A DNA stretch of 64,000 bases from Rikenellaceae bacterium (lineage in GTDB: Bacteria > Bacteroidota > Bacteroidia > Bacteroidales > UBA932), in assembly GCA_022766385.1 (NCBI GenBank), contig JALEPJ010000005.1, positions 26,495-90,494 on the forward strand. The letters are read 5' to 3'. The notes under the pieces were generated by a model, which was given only the letters and a program-made list of their open reading frames with translations, was not told the DNA's origin and did not search any database. Position 1 is the first letter of the stretch. The number at the start of each line of letters is the position of its first letter. Below are positions 15,230 through 23,649 of the stretch, one piece after another. A program made the translations under genes and the position numbers.

Positions 15230-17017
15230 ATGGCACGTGAAATAAAATTCTCCCTTGTATACAGGGATATGTGGCAGTCCTCCGGCAAATTCCAGCCGAG
15301 AGTCGACCAGTTGGTCAGGGTAGCTCCCGCCATTATTGATATGGGATGTTTCGATCGCGTTGAGACTAACGGAGGCGCTTTTGAGCAGGTCAACCTTCTT
15401 TACGGTGAGAACCCTAACAGATCAGTTCGCGAATGGACCGCTCCTTTCCATAAGGCAGGCATCCAGACACATATGCTTGAGCGTGGTCTCAATGCATTGA
15501 GAATGAACCCGGTACCTGCAGATGTCCGCGAGCTTATGTTCAAGGTCAAGAAGGCTCAGGGTACTGATATCTCACGTTCTTTCTGCGGATTGAACGACCA
15601 CAGAAACCTTAAGCTTTCTGTAGAATATGCCAAGAAAGCCGGAATGATTTCCCAGGCAGCCCTCTCCATTACCAACTCCCCTGTCCACACGGTTGAATAC
15701 TATATGGGTCTCGTGGACAAGCTTGTAGAGTATGGTGCAGATGAAATCTGCCTAAAGGATATGGCAGGTATAGGCCGTCCTAATTTCCTTGCCGAACTTA
15801 CCAGACAAATCAAGAAAAAGTATCCTGAAATCAAGGTTCAGTATCACGGCCACAGCGGTCCAGGCTTCTCTCCAGCCTCAATGCTTGAAGTTGCCCGTGC
15901 CGGCGCAGACTACATCGACGTAGCAGTTGAGCCTCTCGCTTGGGGTAAGGTTCATCCGGACGTCATCACCATCAGGGAGATGCTCAGAGCGGACGGTTTC
16001 ATTGTCAAGGATATCAATATGGATGCGTATATGGAAGTGCGCAGCCTCACACAGGAATTCATTGACGACTTCCTCGGATATTGGATCAACCCTTCAAATG
16101 CTCATATGTCCTCATTGTTGGTAGGCTGCGGCCTTCCTGGAGGTATGATGGGCTCGATGATGGCGGATTTGAAAGGCTTCAAGGATGCCATCAATGCAGC
16201 AGAAAAGTCTCACGGACAGCCTGTCAGCAGTCTTGATACCCTTATGGTCAAGCTCTTCAAGGAGGTTGAGTATGTATGGCCTAAACTCGGTTATCCGCCA
16301 CTCGTGACTCCGTTCAGCCAGTACGTGAAGAATACAGCCCTTATGAATCTGTTCTCTATGGCTCAGGGCAAGCCGCGCTTCTCTCAGATTGACAAGGACA
16401 CCTGGGGAATGATACTCGGCAAGATGGGTAAGCTCCCTGGGCCTCTCGCACCTGAAATCATTGCCCTCGCAAAGGAGAAGGGTATGGAATTCCAGACTGG
16501 AAATCCTCAGGACAATTATCCTAACGAGCTTCCGAAGTTCCGTCAGATGATGAAGGACGAAGGATGGGATTGCGGCCAGGACGACGAGGAGCTTTTCGAG
16601 CTTGCAATGCACGAGCGTCAGTATCGTGACTACAGGTCAGGTGTGGCCAAGGAGCGTTTCAACAAGGAGCTCGAGGAGTACCGTGCAAAGGCCGGGGCGC
16701 CTATCATCGTGACACGTCCTGTTGTTGAAGTACCAAAGTTCAATGCAGAGGAATACGCTGAGAAATATCCGGCAGCAGTGCCTGTTCAAGCTCCTGTCAA
16801 GGGACAGCTCATATGGGAGTACGATGTAGAGGATGCAAACAAGGCACCTCGTACCGGCTCAAAAGTGAGTGCCGGCAAGGCTATAGGCTACGTTCAGACC
16901 TATTATGGTCTTGAGGAAATAATGCCTGCAGTGGATGGCCGCGTCGTTGCTGTTACCGGAAAGCAGGGCGAGCACGTGGCGAAGGGCGAGATTGTGGCTT
17001 ACATTGAGAAGGTGTAA
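15230..17017 (+). CDS. Oxaloacetate decarboxylase alpha / pyruvate carboxylase B-like carboxyltransferase with lysine-less biotinyl domain
   Basis: The 595-residue protein has a carboxyltransferase TIM barrel (YRDMWQSSGKF, the ICLKDMAGIGRP motif with the likely carboxylated Lys176, QYHGHSGPG), then a PYC/OADA conserved domain (residues about 300-470), and a C-terminal biotinyl/lipoyl-like beta domain (about 520-595: GSKVSAGKAIGYVQ, then MPAVDGRVVAV). The usual biotinylation motif (A/V)MKM is replaced by YYGLEE around residues 558-563, so no biotinyl lysine is at the expected place. No beta or gamma decarboxylase subunit or biotin carboxylase is adjacent. It may transfer carboxyl groups with a separate biotin carrier, or may act differently. 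It converges with miaB. Confidence 0.83.
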   Translation: MAREIKFSLVYRDMWQSSGKFQPRVDQLVRVAPAIIDMGCFDRVETNGGAFEQVNLLYGENPNRSVREWTAPFHKAGIQTHMLERGLNALRMNPVPADVRELMFKVKKAQGTDISRSFCGLNDHRNLKLSVEYAKKAGMISQAALSITNSPVHTVEYYMGLVDKLVEYGADEICLKDMAGIGRPNFLAELTRQIKKKYPEIKVQYHGHSGPGFSPASMLEVARAGADYIDVAVEPLAWGKVHPDVITIREMLRADGFIVKDINMDAYMEVRSLTQEFIDDFLGYWINPSNAHMSSLLVGCGLPGGMMGSMMADLKGFKDAINAAEKSHGQPVSSLDTLMVKLFKEVEYVWPKLGYPPLVTPFSQYVKNTALMNLFSMAQGKPRFSQIDKDTWGMILGKMGKLPGPLAPEIIALAKEKGMEFQTGNPQDNYPNELPKFRQMMKDEGWDCGQDDEELFELAMHERQYRDYRSGVAKERFNKELEEYRAKAGAPIIVTRPVVEVPKFNAEEYAEKYPAAVPVQAPVKGQLIWEYDVEDANKAPRTGSKVSAGKAIGYVQTYYGLEEIMPAVDGRVVAVTGKQGEHVAKGEIVAYIEKV

Positions 17018-17021
17018 GCCA
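16995..17021. terminator. Possible bidirectional terminator hairpin
   Basis: The 9-bp perfect inverted repeat TGGCTTACA (16995-17003) / TGTAAGCCA (17013-17021) spans the stop codon of the carboxyltransferase gene in the convergent gap with miaB. There is no T-run after it on either strand, so the terminator call is weak. Confidence 0.35.
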
Positions 17022-17030
17022 AACCAAGCC

Positions 17031-18344
17031 TTAAACCAATTTGCAGAGCAGGGTCGCGGAGGTACAGTTAACCACTTCTACATCCACGTAATCTCCTGCC
17101 TTATGACAGGTATCGGGGAAAACACACATCTTGTTGTTTGATGCCCTGCCGCAAAGCTCTTCGGGATTCTTCTTCGACGGGCCTTCCACCAGAACGCGGA
17201 AACGCTTGCCGATGTCTTTCTTATAGCTCTTCAGACTCATTTTGTTCTGGAGGGCTATTATTTCATTCAGACGGCGGGTCTTGGTTTCCAGATCCACATC
17301 ATCAGGGTACTTTCTGGCAGCAAGCGTGCCCGGTCTCTCCGAATAATAGAACATAAAGGCGGTATCGAAGCAGACCTCCTCAAAAAGGGACAAGGTCTCC
17401 TTATGGTCCTCTTCGGTCTCCGAGCAGAAACCGGCAATCACATCGGTGGTCAGGCCGCAGTCAGGAATCACACTGCGTATCTTGGCAACTCGCTCAAGAT
17501 ACCACTCACGTGAATATCTCCTGCGCATCTTTTCAAGCATTCTATTGGAACCTGACTGAACTGGGAAATGGATATGCTTGCAGATGTTCTCATATTTTGC
17601 CATAAGCTCTATGACCTCATCCGAGAAATCCTGAGGATTGGACGTAGAAAAGCGGACACGCAGTTCAGGACTGACTTGAGCCACCATTTCGAGAAGCTGA
17701 GCAAAGTTCACATCCTCTTCCCCGCTCTGCCAATGGTACGAATCCACATTCTGACCAAGCAAGGTCACCTCTTTATAGCCCTTGGCAAGGCAGTCACAGG
17801 CCTCGCGTACAATGGTATGGGCATCCCTGCTGCGCTCCGCACCCCTGGTATAAGGGACAACGCAATACGAGCATACATTGTTGCAGCCTCTCATTATGGA
17901 GATGTATGCCGATACTCCGTTCTTGTCGATGCGCACAGGGTTGATATCAGCGTAAGTCTCTTCACGTGAGAGCATTACATCTATCTGAGGATTGCCATCG
18001 GATACGGCTTTCAAAAGTCTTGGCAGGCTTCGGTACGCATCAGGACCGGCTACGATGTCAACCTTATGGGTATCGAGAAGAGCATCCTTCAGACGTTCAG
18101 CCATACAACCAAGGATACCTATGACTACCTTACGGTTCTTTCTCTGGAGATTGAACTGATCGACGCGCCCCCATATTCTCTGTTCAGCATTGTCACGGAC
18201 TGAACAGGTATTGGCCATAATGACATCAGCTTCTTCTATGTTTTCCGTCCTTTGATAGCCTTCCTTGGCCAAAATGGCAAAAATAACCTCGGTGTCATTG
18301 ACATTCATCTGACAGCCGTAGGTCTCAATATAAAGTTTTTTCAT
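17031..18344 (-). CDS. miaB: tRNA-2-methylthio-N6-dimethylallyladenosine synthase MiaB
   Basis: MiaB is a radical SAM methylthiotransferase that modifies A37 of tRNAs reading UNN codons. The 437 residues have the N-terminal UPF0004 domain (YIETYGCQMNVNDTE with cluster cysteines, NTCSVRDNAE), the radical SAM motif CNNVCSYC, the GLTTDVIAGFCSETEED segment, and a C-terminal TRAM domain. It has its own promoter and is divergent from the LEA14-like lipoprotein gene. Confidence 0.96.
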   Translation of the reverse strand: MKKLYIETYGCQMNVNDTEVIFAILAKEGYQRTENIEEADVIMANTCSVRDNAEQRIWGRVDQFNLQRKNRKVVIGILGCMAERLKDALLDTHKVDIVAGPDAYRSLPRLLKAVSDGNPQIDVMLSREETYADINPVRIDKNGVSAYISIMRGCNNVCSYCVVPYTRGAERSRDAHTIVREACDCLAKGYKEVTLLGQNVDSYHWQSGEEDVNFAQLLEMVAQVSPELRVRFSTSNPQDFSDEVIELMAKYENICKHIHFPVQSGSNRMLEKMRRRYSREWYLERVAKIRSVIPDCGLTTDVIAGFCSETEEDHKETLSLFEEVCFDTAFMFYYSERPGTLAARKYPDDVDLETKTRRLNEIIALQNKMSLKSYKKDIGKRFRVLVEGPSKKNPEELCGRASNNKMCVFPDTCHKAGDYVDVEVVNCTSATLLCKLV

Positions 18345-18429
18345 CTTTCAATATTCTTATTATCAAGCCATTGCCTTCACAAGAGGCCGAAGCGCTCCCA
18401 TTTGGCACGACTGTTGAGCATAACAACTG

Positions 18430-18437
18430 CAAAGATA
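18430..18437 (-). promoter_or_regulatory. Predicted miaB promoter -7 element
   Basis: The minus strand reads TATCTTTG, giving a leader of about 80 nt to the miaB ATG. It is only 11 bp from the opposing element at 18449, so the two promoters overlap in their upstream regions. Confidence 0.55.
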
Positions 18438-18448
18438 GGATTTTTTTG

Positions 18449-18456
18449 TATCTTTG
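18449..18456 (+). promoter_or_regulatory. Predicted promoter -7 element of the LEA14-like/SPOR/rpoN operon
   Basis: TATCTTTG lies 21 bp before the ATG at 18477 and supports that start over longer frame extensions. Confidence 0.55.
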
Positions 18457-18476
18457 TCTGCAAGGAGACGACTTGT

Positions 18477-18986
18477 ATGAAAAAGCTACTATATTTTCTT
18501 GCAGTTGCTGTCGTTACCCTTGTAGTCGGCAGCTGCTCCAGTGTGAAGGATATACGCATATCCTCGTGTTCCATAAAATCAGTAAGCCTCAACGGGCTTA
18601 AATCCGTGAAGGCAATGCTTTCATTGGGTATTGACAATCCGATTATGGCCTTCACCATCTCCGACCTGCAGGGTGTAATCAACAATAACGGAACCGAACT
18701 GGCCACCTTCTCTGCAGGAAAACTTCCTGTACAGAGAAAATCATCGAAGGTATATCCCCTGAGCTGCGATGGTACTATAGGTGAGCAGATTGGCCTGATA
18801 GACTTGATGAGATTGGCAGGGAGCAGGGATTTCAGCGGGATGACCGTAGATTTATCCTTGAGAATAAAGCTCCGCTGCGGATTAGGCAAAACACTGAAAT
18901 TCAAGAATTTGAAGGTATCCGATATGATGGAGCCGAAAGTCGCGGCCGCATTTATCGAGACACTGATAGACGAAATGGCAATATGA
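18477..18986 (+). CDS. LEA14-like (WHy-type) lipoprotein
   Basis: The 169-residue protein has a lipoprotein signal (VVTLVVGSC) and one beta-sandwich domain that resembles LEA type 2/WHy proteins: a hydrophobic strand followed by a conserved Asn-Pro pair (LSLGIDNPIMAFTISDLQGV), an NNNGTELATFSAGKL segment, and evenly spaced strands to the end. The frame is open back to 18252, but the promoter element and signal peptide fix the start here. Its role is unknown. The last bases overlap the start of the SPOR-domain gene (ATGA). Confidence 0.65.
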   Translation: MKKLLYFLAVAVVTLVVGSCSSVKDIRISSCSIKSVSLNGLKSVKAMLSLGIDNPIMAFTISDLQGVINNNGTELATFSAGKLPVQRKSSKVYPLSCDGTIGEQIGLIDLMRLAGSRDFSGMTVDLSLRIKLRCGLGKTLKFKNLKVSDMMEPKVAAAFIETLIDEMAI

Positions 18987-19528
18987 AAAGAATGTTCATC
19001 ATAGCCGCAATTGCGGCCCTCATACCGGCAACATCCCTCAAAGCCCAGGTGGCACAGACGCGTGACTCCATAGTTTTCGTCCGCTCTGCCGGAATTGACG
19101 AGAGTCTAGTCGGAAAGGATGTGTTCTCCGAGCTCAATGTTCATCAGTCCCAGGATATGAGGGATGCGATGAAAAGAAAGATTGAAAACAATAAGTCAAA
19201 GAGAATCAGCGGTTATCGCGTCAGAATATATTTCGGAAACAAGCAAAACTCCAGAACAGTATCCGAGGAAGTCAAGAAAAGCTTTGACCTGGCCTATCCG
19301 GGAGCAGGCAGCTACAGGACCTTCTCAAGCCCATACTTCAAAGTGACTGCCGGTAATTTCAGGACGAAATCCGAGGCTATGCAGTTTCTGCAAAGCATAC
19401 GTTCCGATTATCCTTCTGCCATCGTGGTCAGGGAAAACATTGAATATCCAACTGTTGACAAAAAACATTCATACAGGATTGATACGGTCACTGTAGCCGG
19501 AAACGAAAAAAGTAACGTACAAAGATGA
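18983..19528 (+). CDS. SPOR-domain protein
   Basis: The 181-residue protein has a signal peptide (MKRMFIIAAIAALIPATSLKAQ) and a C-terminal SPOR domain from about residue 73 to 150 (GYRVRIYFGNKQNSRTVSEE, PYFKVTAGNFRTKSEAMQFL). SPOR domains bind denuded glycan strands of septal peptidoglycan, so this is a likely periplasmic or outer-membrane-facing cell-wall-binding protein. It overlaps both neighbours by four bases (ATGA), giving a tight three-gene operon with the LEA14-like lipoprotein and rpoN. Confidence 0.85.
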   Translation: MKRMFIIAAIAALIPATSLKAQVAQTRDSIVFVRSAGIDESLVGKDVFSELNVHQSQDMRDAMKRKIENNKSKRISGYRVRIYFGNKQNSRTVSEEVKKSFDLAYPGAGSYRTFSSPYFKVTAGNFRTKSEAMQFLQSIRSDYPSAIVVRENIEYPTVDKKHSYRIDTVTVAGNEKSNVQR

Positions 19529-20937
19529 TCAAGCAAGGACTAGAATTGAAGCAGACTCAGAAATTGTCTCCGCTTCAGATCCAGACCATCAAGCTCATAG
19601 AATTGCCTATCCAGGAGCTGGAACAGCGCATTCAGGCCGAGTTTGACGACAATCCCGTGCTTGATGACTGCAGAAACTCGGAAAGCAATGAAGACAATGA
19701 GCCTAAGGATGTTTCCATTGATGAATTGAAAGGCAGTGATGACGATATCCCTGCATATAAGCTTAGGGTCAACAACTACGGAAAGGACGAACGTCCCGAG
19801 TACAATACTTTCTCCGTGAAGGAGAGTTTCTCCCAAAGCCTGCTTGAGCAGCTTGGCTTCAGGAATCTTAACGAGCACAAGATGCTGATAGGCCGTTACA
19901 TTATCTGCAGCCTCGATGAGGGTGGATACCTTCGCAGGGATCTTGACTCCATTGTAGATGATTTGGCTTTCAGGGAAAATGTTGAGACTGACTATGAAGA
20001 AGTGCTCGAAATGCTGAAGCTTGTACAGAGCCTTGATCCGCCGGGAGTGGGAGCCAGAAACCTCAGGGAGTGTCTTTTGCTTCAGCTCAATGCCATGCAG
20101 CAAAGCCCTGACGTTATCAATGCCAAGCTTATACTCAGCGACTACTTCCATGAATTCACCAGCAAGCATTTCCAAAAGATTATCAACAAAATGGGAATCA
20201 GCGAGCAGGAGATGAAGGCAGCCATCAACAGGATAGTAAAACTCAATCCGTCTCCAGGAGGACAGATAGACGACTCCTACACCGACCAGGCTCAACAGAT
20301 TATCCCCGACTTCCACCTGGAATACGAGGACGGGAAGCTGAACCTGACTATGCCAAGGTTCAACATTCCAGAAATCAGGGTGAACCGTCGCTATGCGCAG
20401 ATGCTGGAACAGTCCAAAGGAAGCACGGACAAGGCTGAAAAGGAAGCCGCCACCTTCGTAAAGCAGAAGATTGACTCGGCAAAGTGGTTTGTAGAAGCCC
20501 TCAAGCAGAGGTACAACACACTCGAAAGCACTATGAAGGCCATACTCAACTACCAGCATGACTACTTTGTGGATGGTGACGAAAGCAATCTTAAGCCTAT
20601 GGTGCTCAAGGATATAGCTGAGATAACAGGCTTTGATATTTCGACCATTTCGAGAGTAGTCAACAGCAAGTACATTGAGACTCACTTTGGAATCTTCCCC
20701 CTCAAGTATTTCTTCTCAGAGGGTCTGGAAAACCAGGCGGGAGAGGAAGTATCGACAAGAGAGCTGAAGAAAGTGCTGAAAGAATGCGTAGATAACGAAG
20801 ACAAGCACAAACCGCTGACTGACGACCAGTTGGTGGAAGAGATGAACAAGCGCGGCTACAAGGTTGCCAGACGAACAGTTGCCAAGTACCGGGACCAGTT
20901 GGGAATAGCTAAGGCTCGTCTCCGCAAGGAACTGTAA
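19525..20937 (+). CDS. rpoN: RNA polymerase sigma-54 factor
   Basis: The 470 residues have the sigma-54 layout: a Gln/Leu-rich region I that binds activators (LKQTQKLSPLQIQTIKLIEL), an acidic region II, the core-binding domain (LQSLDPPGVGARNLRECLLL), the helix-turn-helix (LKDIAEITGFDISTISRVVN), and the RpoN box ARRTVAKYRDQLG that reads the -24 element. The gene is the last of an ATGA-overlapping operon. Its 3' end overlaps the convergent radC gene by 29 bp. No sigma-54 activator (AAA+ enhancer-binding protein) is in this window. Confidence 0.97.
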   Translation: MIKQGLELKQTQKLSPLQIQTIKLIELPIQELEQRIQAEFDDNPVLDDCRNSESNEDNEPKDVSIDELKGSDDDIPAYKLRVNNYGKDERPEYNTFSVKESFSQSLLEQLGFRNLNEHKMLIGRYIICSLDEGGYLRRDLDSIVDDLAFRENVETDYEEVLEMLKLVQSLDPPGVGARNLRECLLLQLNAMQQSPDVINAKLILSDYFHEFTSKHFQKIINKMGISEQEMKAAINRIVKLNPSPGGQIDDSYTDQAQQIIPDFHLEYEDGKLNLTMPRFNIPEIRVNRRYAQMLEQSKGSTDKAEKEAATFVKQKIDSAKWFVEALKQRYNTLESTMKAILNYQHDYFVDGDESNLKPMVLKDIAEITGFDISTISRVVNSKYIETHFGIFPLKYFFSEGLENQAGEEVSTRELKKVLKECVDNEDKHKPLTDDQLVEEMNKRGYKVARRTVAKYRDQLGIAKARLRKEL

Positions 20938-21628
20938 GAGCAGCGGAAGAGTATACCCTTTCGTCGGCGAAACTATAAAAGCAGTCATCGCAGACTATCA
21001 CATGATCCATCAGTGAAATATCGAATGACAAGGCGGCCTGTTTCAGGGCCGCTGTCTGTTTTGTGTCTTCGATTCCCGGGCGGGGATTCCCGCTCGGATG
21101 ATTGTGCGAGAGTATTATGCCAGAAGCCTTTTTTTCCAGGGCAATGGACATTATCTCCTTGATGTCGAATACTGTGGCGCATAGTCCTCCTATGCTGAGT
21201 TTTCTCATCTCCAACACCACATTCGCCCTGTTCAGAAAAAGCGCCCAGCATTCCTCGCGCTTCAGGCCCTTCAATTCTGGAATGAGCATATCATAGACTT
21301 GCTTCGGCGAGCAGATGCACTCCCCCGCCTGCCTGTTTCTCTCCCCGACAAAACGTCTCCCGAGTTCGAAAGCCGCCATCAGAGGCAGCAGTTTCATCCC
21401 TCCAAAGCCGTTAATACTCCGCAGACGGCCCAAAGGAATGGAAGACAACTCCGACAGCGAACCTTTCGAGAGGGACAGCAGCCTTTGTCCCATTTCAAGA
21501 GCGCTTTCGCCCTTCGTACCGGTACGCAGGAGTATGGCGATCAATTCGGCATTGCTCAGGCTCCCCGCCCCTCTCGACAGCATACGTTCGCGAGGCCTTT
21601 CATTCGTGGATAAATCTTTGATTTTCAT
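20909..21628 (-). CDS. radC: RadC-family JAB1/MPN metalloprotein
   Basis: The 239-residue protein has an N-terminal helix-hairpin-helix region (RGAGSLSNAELIAILLRTGT, SINGFGGMKLLPLMAAFELG) and a C-terminal JAB/MPN domain with the metal motif HNHPSGNPRPGIED. The historical RadC repair role is not supported by genetics; the activity of the family is unsettled. Its 3' end overlaps rpoN by 29 bp on the opposite strand. Confidence 0.92.
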   Translation of the reverse strand: MKIKDLSTNERPRERMLSRGAGSLSNAELIAILLRTGTKGESALEMGQRLLSLSKGSLSELSSIPLGRLRSINGFGGMKLLPLMAAFELGRRFVGERNRQAGECICSPKQVYDMLIPELKGLKREECWALFLNRANVVLEMRKLSIGGLCATVFDIKEIMSIALEKKASGIILSHNHPSGNPRPGIEDTKQTAALKQAALSFDISLMDHVIVCDDCFYSFADERVYSSAALTVPCGDEP

Positions 21629-21768
21629 AGTTTTATATCAAGAGCTCAGATTCTGCAGTTGCAATATTGTAATATTCCCGACAATGCTTGATAAGAAAGA
21701 TAAAAACTTAGGGGGTATTATCTATTTTATAAATCTTTTATGCCCAGCTGAAACAAGAAGGAAAAAGG

Positions 21769-21808
21769 TGGAAAAATTTGGAAAATAGTGGGAGAAAATG
21801 GAAAATAA
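21769..21808 (+). promoter_or_regulatory. Putative MraZ operator: four TGG repeats at 10-bp spacing
   Basis: TGG triplets start at 21769, 21779, 21789 and 21799, each followed by R-A/G-rich bases (TGGAAAAATT, TGGAAAATAG, TGGGAGAAAA, TGGAAAATAA). MraZ of Escherichia coli is known to bind direct TGGGN repeats separated by 5 nt, which is the same 10-bp period. The array ends 5 bp before the mraZ -7 element, covering the -33 region, so it should repress when bound. Confidence 0.72.
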
Positions 21809-21813
21809 TTTCA

Positions 21814-21821
21814 TATCTTTG
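21814..21821 (+). promoter_or_regulatory. Predicted mraZ (dcw operon) promoter -7 element
   Basis: TATCTTTG matches TAnnTTTG, about 37 bp before the mraZ ATG. It directly follows the TGG repeat array and is followed by a small inverted repeat (TCAC 21822-21825, GTGA 21831-21834). The rest of 21629-21857 holds no gene-like frame. Confidence 0.65.
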
Positions 21822-21857
21822 TCACATCGCGTGAATCAGAAGTATTAAAATTGAAGT

Positions 21858-22310
21858 ATGGTCACTTTCGTAGGCAAATATCCATCGAAAATCGACGACA
21901 AAGGCAGACTCGTATTGCCTTCGCCGTTGAAGAGAATGCTGCCCGAAGGTACCGAAATGAAGTTTGTCGTGAAAAAGGACATCTTCGAGGACTGCCTTGA
22001 AATGTACACTATGGAAGAGTGGCAGAGACAATCTGAAGAGACCCGTTCACGGCTTGACAACTTCAATCCGGATCACGCGAAGTTCTGGAGAGCATATATG
22101 CGTGACCGTGACATCGTGGAACCGGATGCCAAGTACGGCCGTATCACTATCTCGAAGGAACTGTTGAACAGCATAGGTGTCAACAAGGACGTGGTATTTT
22201 CCGGAAACGATTACAAGATTGAGATCTGGGCCAAGGAAAAATTCGAGGCTTCTGCGATCTCGAACGAGGAATTCCTATCGATAGCCGGAACACTGCCCGC
22301 AAAGAGGTAG
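21858..22310 (+). CDS. mraZ: Transcriptional regulator MraZ
   Basis: MraZ is a DNA-binding protein with two tandem SpoVT/AbrB-like domains that regulates the dcw cluster from its own promoter. The 150 residues show both motifs: DDKGRLVLPSPLKRMLP near residue 13 and AKYGRITISKELLNSIGV near residue 95. It opens the 16-gene rightward run, and a fitting repeat array precedes it, so autoregulation is likely. rsmH follows after 12 bp. Confidence 0.96.
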   Translation: MVTFVGKYPSKIDDKGRLVLPSPLKRMLPEGTEMKFVVKKDIFEDCLEMYTMEEWQRQSEETRSRLDNFNPDHAKFWRAYMRDRDIVEPDAKYGRITISKELLNSIGVNKDVVFSGNDYKIEIWAKEKFEASAISNEEFLSIAGTLPAKR

Positions 22311-22322
22311 GAGGCTATTCGG

Positions 22323-23276
22323 ATGTCGGAATATCATATACCCGTTCTTCTGGACGAGAGCGTAAGCTCATTGGTCACAAACCCATCAGGAACATACATT
22401 GATGCCACTTTCGGTGGCGGCGGTCATTCTGCCGAGATTCTGTCAAGACTCTCCGCGGATGGAAAACTCATTGCCTTCGACCGCGATAGCGATGCCATTG
22501 CGAACAGGCTGGACGACAAGCGTCTTGTCCTGATACACAATAACTTTCGATTCGTCCATAACTTCGCACAACTGGAAGCCCATAGGGCAGCACGCGATAT
22601 CCGGTCGTGCGAAGTGGACGGTATCCTTGCGGATCTTGGAGTCTCTTCACACCAGTTCGACACTGCCGACAGAGGCTTCTCATTCCGCTATGACGCTCCG
22701 CTCGATATGAGGATGAACACCCGTGCCGAGCTTAGCGCCGACACCATTGTCAATGAATATGAGCAGGAGGACATCGAGCGCATCCTGCGCATTTACGGCG
22801 AGGTGGACAATTCACGAAAGGCGGCGGCACTGATAGTCGCAGCCCGTCAGAAAGGCAGAATCGGCACCACAGGTGAACTGGATGCTGCCTTGAAGCCATT
22901 GCTCCCGCCTTATGTGGAGCACAAGTATCTGGCGAAAGTCTATCAGGCGCTCAGGATTGAGGTCAATCAGGAAATGCGCTCTCTCGAGAAATTCCTCGAA
23001 GGAGCGGTAAGGAGCCTGAAACCGGGCGGCAGACTTGTCGTCATCACTTACCAGTCCCTCGAGGACAGGATGGTGAAGAACTTCATTAAAAGCGGCAACA
23101 TCGACGGCACTGTTGTCAAGGATGTCTACGGCAATGTACAGACTCCCTTGACAGCCGTGAACCGCAAGCCTATACTCCCTAAGGAGAGCGAGATAGCTCT
23201 CAATACGAGAGCCAGGAGTGCGAAACTGAGGGTGGCCGAAAAAACTGAAGGCGGAGCGAAGGGGAGGAACAGCTGA
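22323..23276 (+). CDS. rsmH: 16S rRNA (cytosine(1402)-N(4))-methyltransferase RsmH
   Basis: RsmH methylates N4 of C1402 in 16S rRNA using S-adenosylmethionine. The 317 residues show HIPVLLDESV at the start, the SAM-binding motif IDATFGGGGHSAEIL, DLGVSSHQFDTADRGFSFR, and the late ITYQSLEDRMVKNF motif. In most RsmH proteins the last one reads YHSLEDR; here the His is Gln. The stop codon overlaps the ftsL start by one base. Confidence 0.96.
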   Translation: MSEYHIPVLLDESVSSLVTNPSGTYIDATFGGGGHSAEILSRLSADGKLIAFDRDSDAIANRLDDKRLVLIHNNFRFVHNFAQLEAHRAARDIRSCEVDGILADLGVSSHQFDTADRGFSFRYDAPLDMRMNTRAELSADTIVNEYEQEDIERILRIYGEVDNSRKAAALIVAARQKGRIGTTGELDAALKPLLPPYVEHKYLAKVYQALRIEVNQEMRSLEKFLEGAVRSLKPGGRLVVITYQSLEDRMVKNFIKSGNIDGTVVKDVYGNVQTPLTAVNRKPILPKESEIALNTRARSAKLRVAEKTEGGAKGRNS

Positions 23277-23629
23277 TGAAGGAGATGAAATGGAAAATTC
23301 AGGATGTGGGCAGGCTGTTGAAGGACTGCTTTCTGGCCATACTCAAGGGTCAGTTCCTTCTGAGGCTGAACATAGGAAGATATTTCATCCACATCGTCTA
23401 TGTCTTCTTCCTGTTTGCGATGCTTATTTGGTACAGTCTCAGGGTAGATTCCACTCTGAGCCGTATCGAGAGCAACAAGAAAGTGCTCAAGGAGCTGGAA
23501 ATCAAGCATTCCAACATGGAATTTGAACTCCGGACCCTGAACAGGAGAATTACCATCGACGAGATGCTCCAAAAAAGCGGCTCGAAGGTGACGGAACCGG
23601 AAGCGCCTGCAACGGTTCTGAAGAAGTAA
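23276..23629 (+). CDS. ftsL: FtsL-like cell division protein
   Basis: The 117-residue protein has a short basic cytoplasmic part, one transmembrane helix at about residues 37-56 (FIHIVYVFFLFAMLIWY) and a periplasmic coiled coil (SRIESNKKVLKELEIKHSNM). Size, topology and position between rsmH and ftsI identify it as the divisome protein FtsL despite low sequence conservation. It would join FtsB/FtsQ and recruit FtsW/FtsI. No ftsB is visible in this cluster. Confidence 0.8.
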   Translation: MKEMKWKIQDVGRLLKDCFLAILKGQFLLRLNIGRYFIHIVYVFFLFAMLIWYSLRVDSTLSRIESNKKVLKELEIKHSNMEFELRTLNRRITIDEMLQKSGSKVTEPEAPATVLKK

Positions 23630-23649
23630 GCGGGTATAAAGAATTGGAA

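Noticed and set aside
19540..20685. A 381-codon open frame on the minus strand opposite rpoN
   Set aside because: It lies wholly inside rpoN, has no family-like motif, and mirrors the codon pattern of the real gene.
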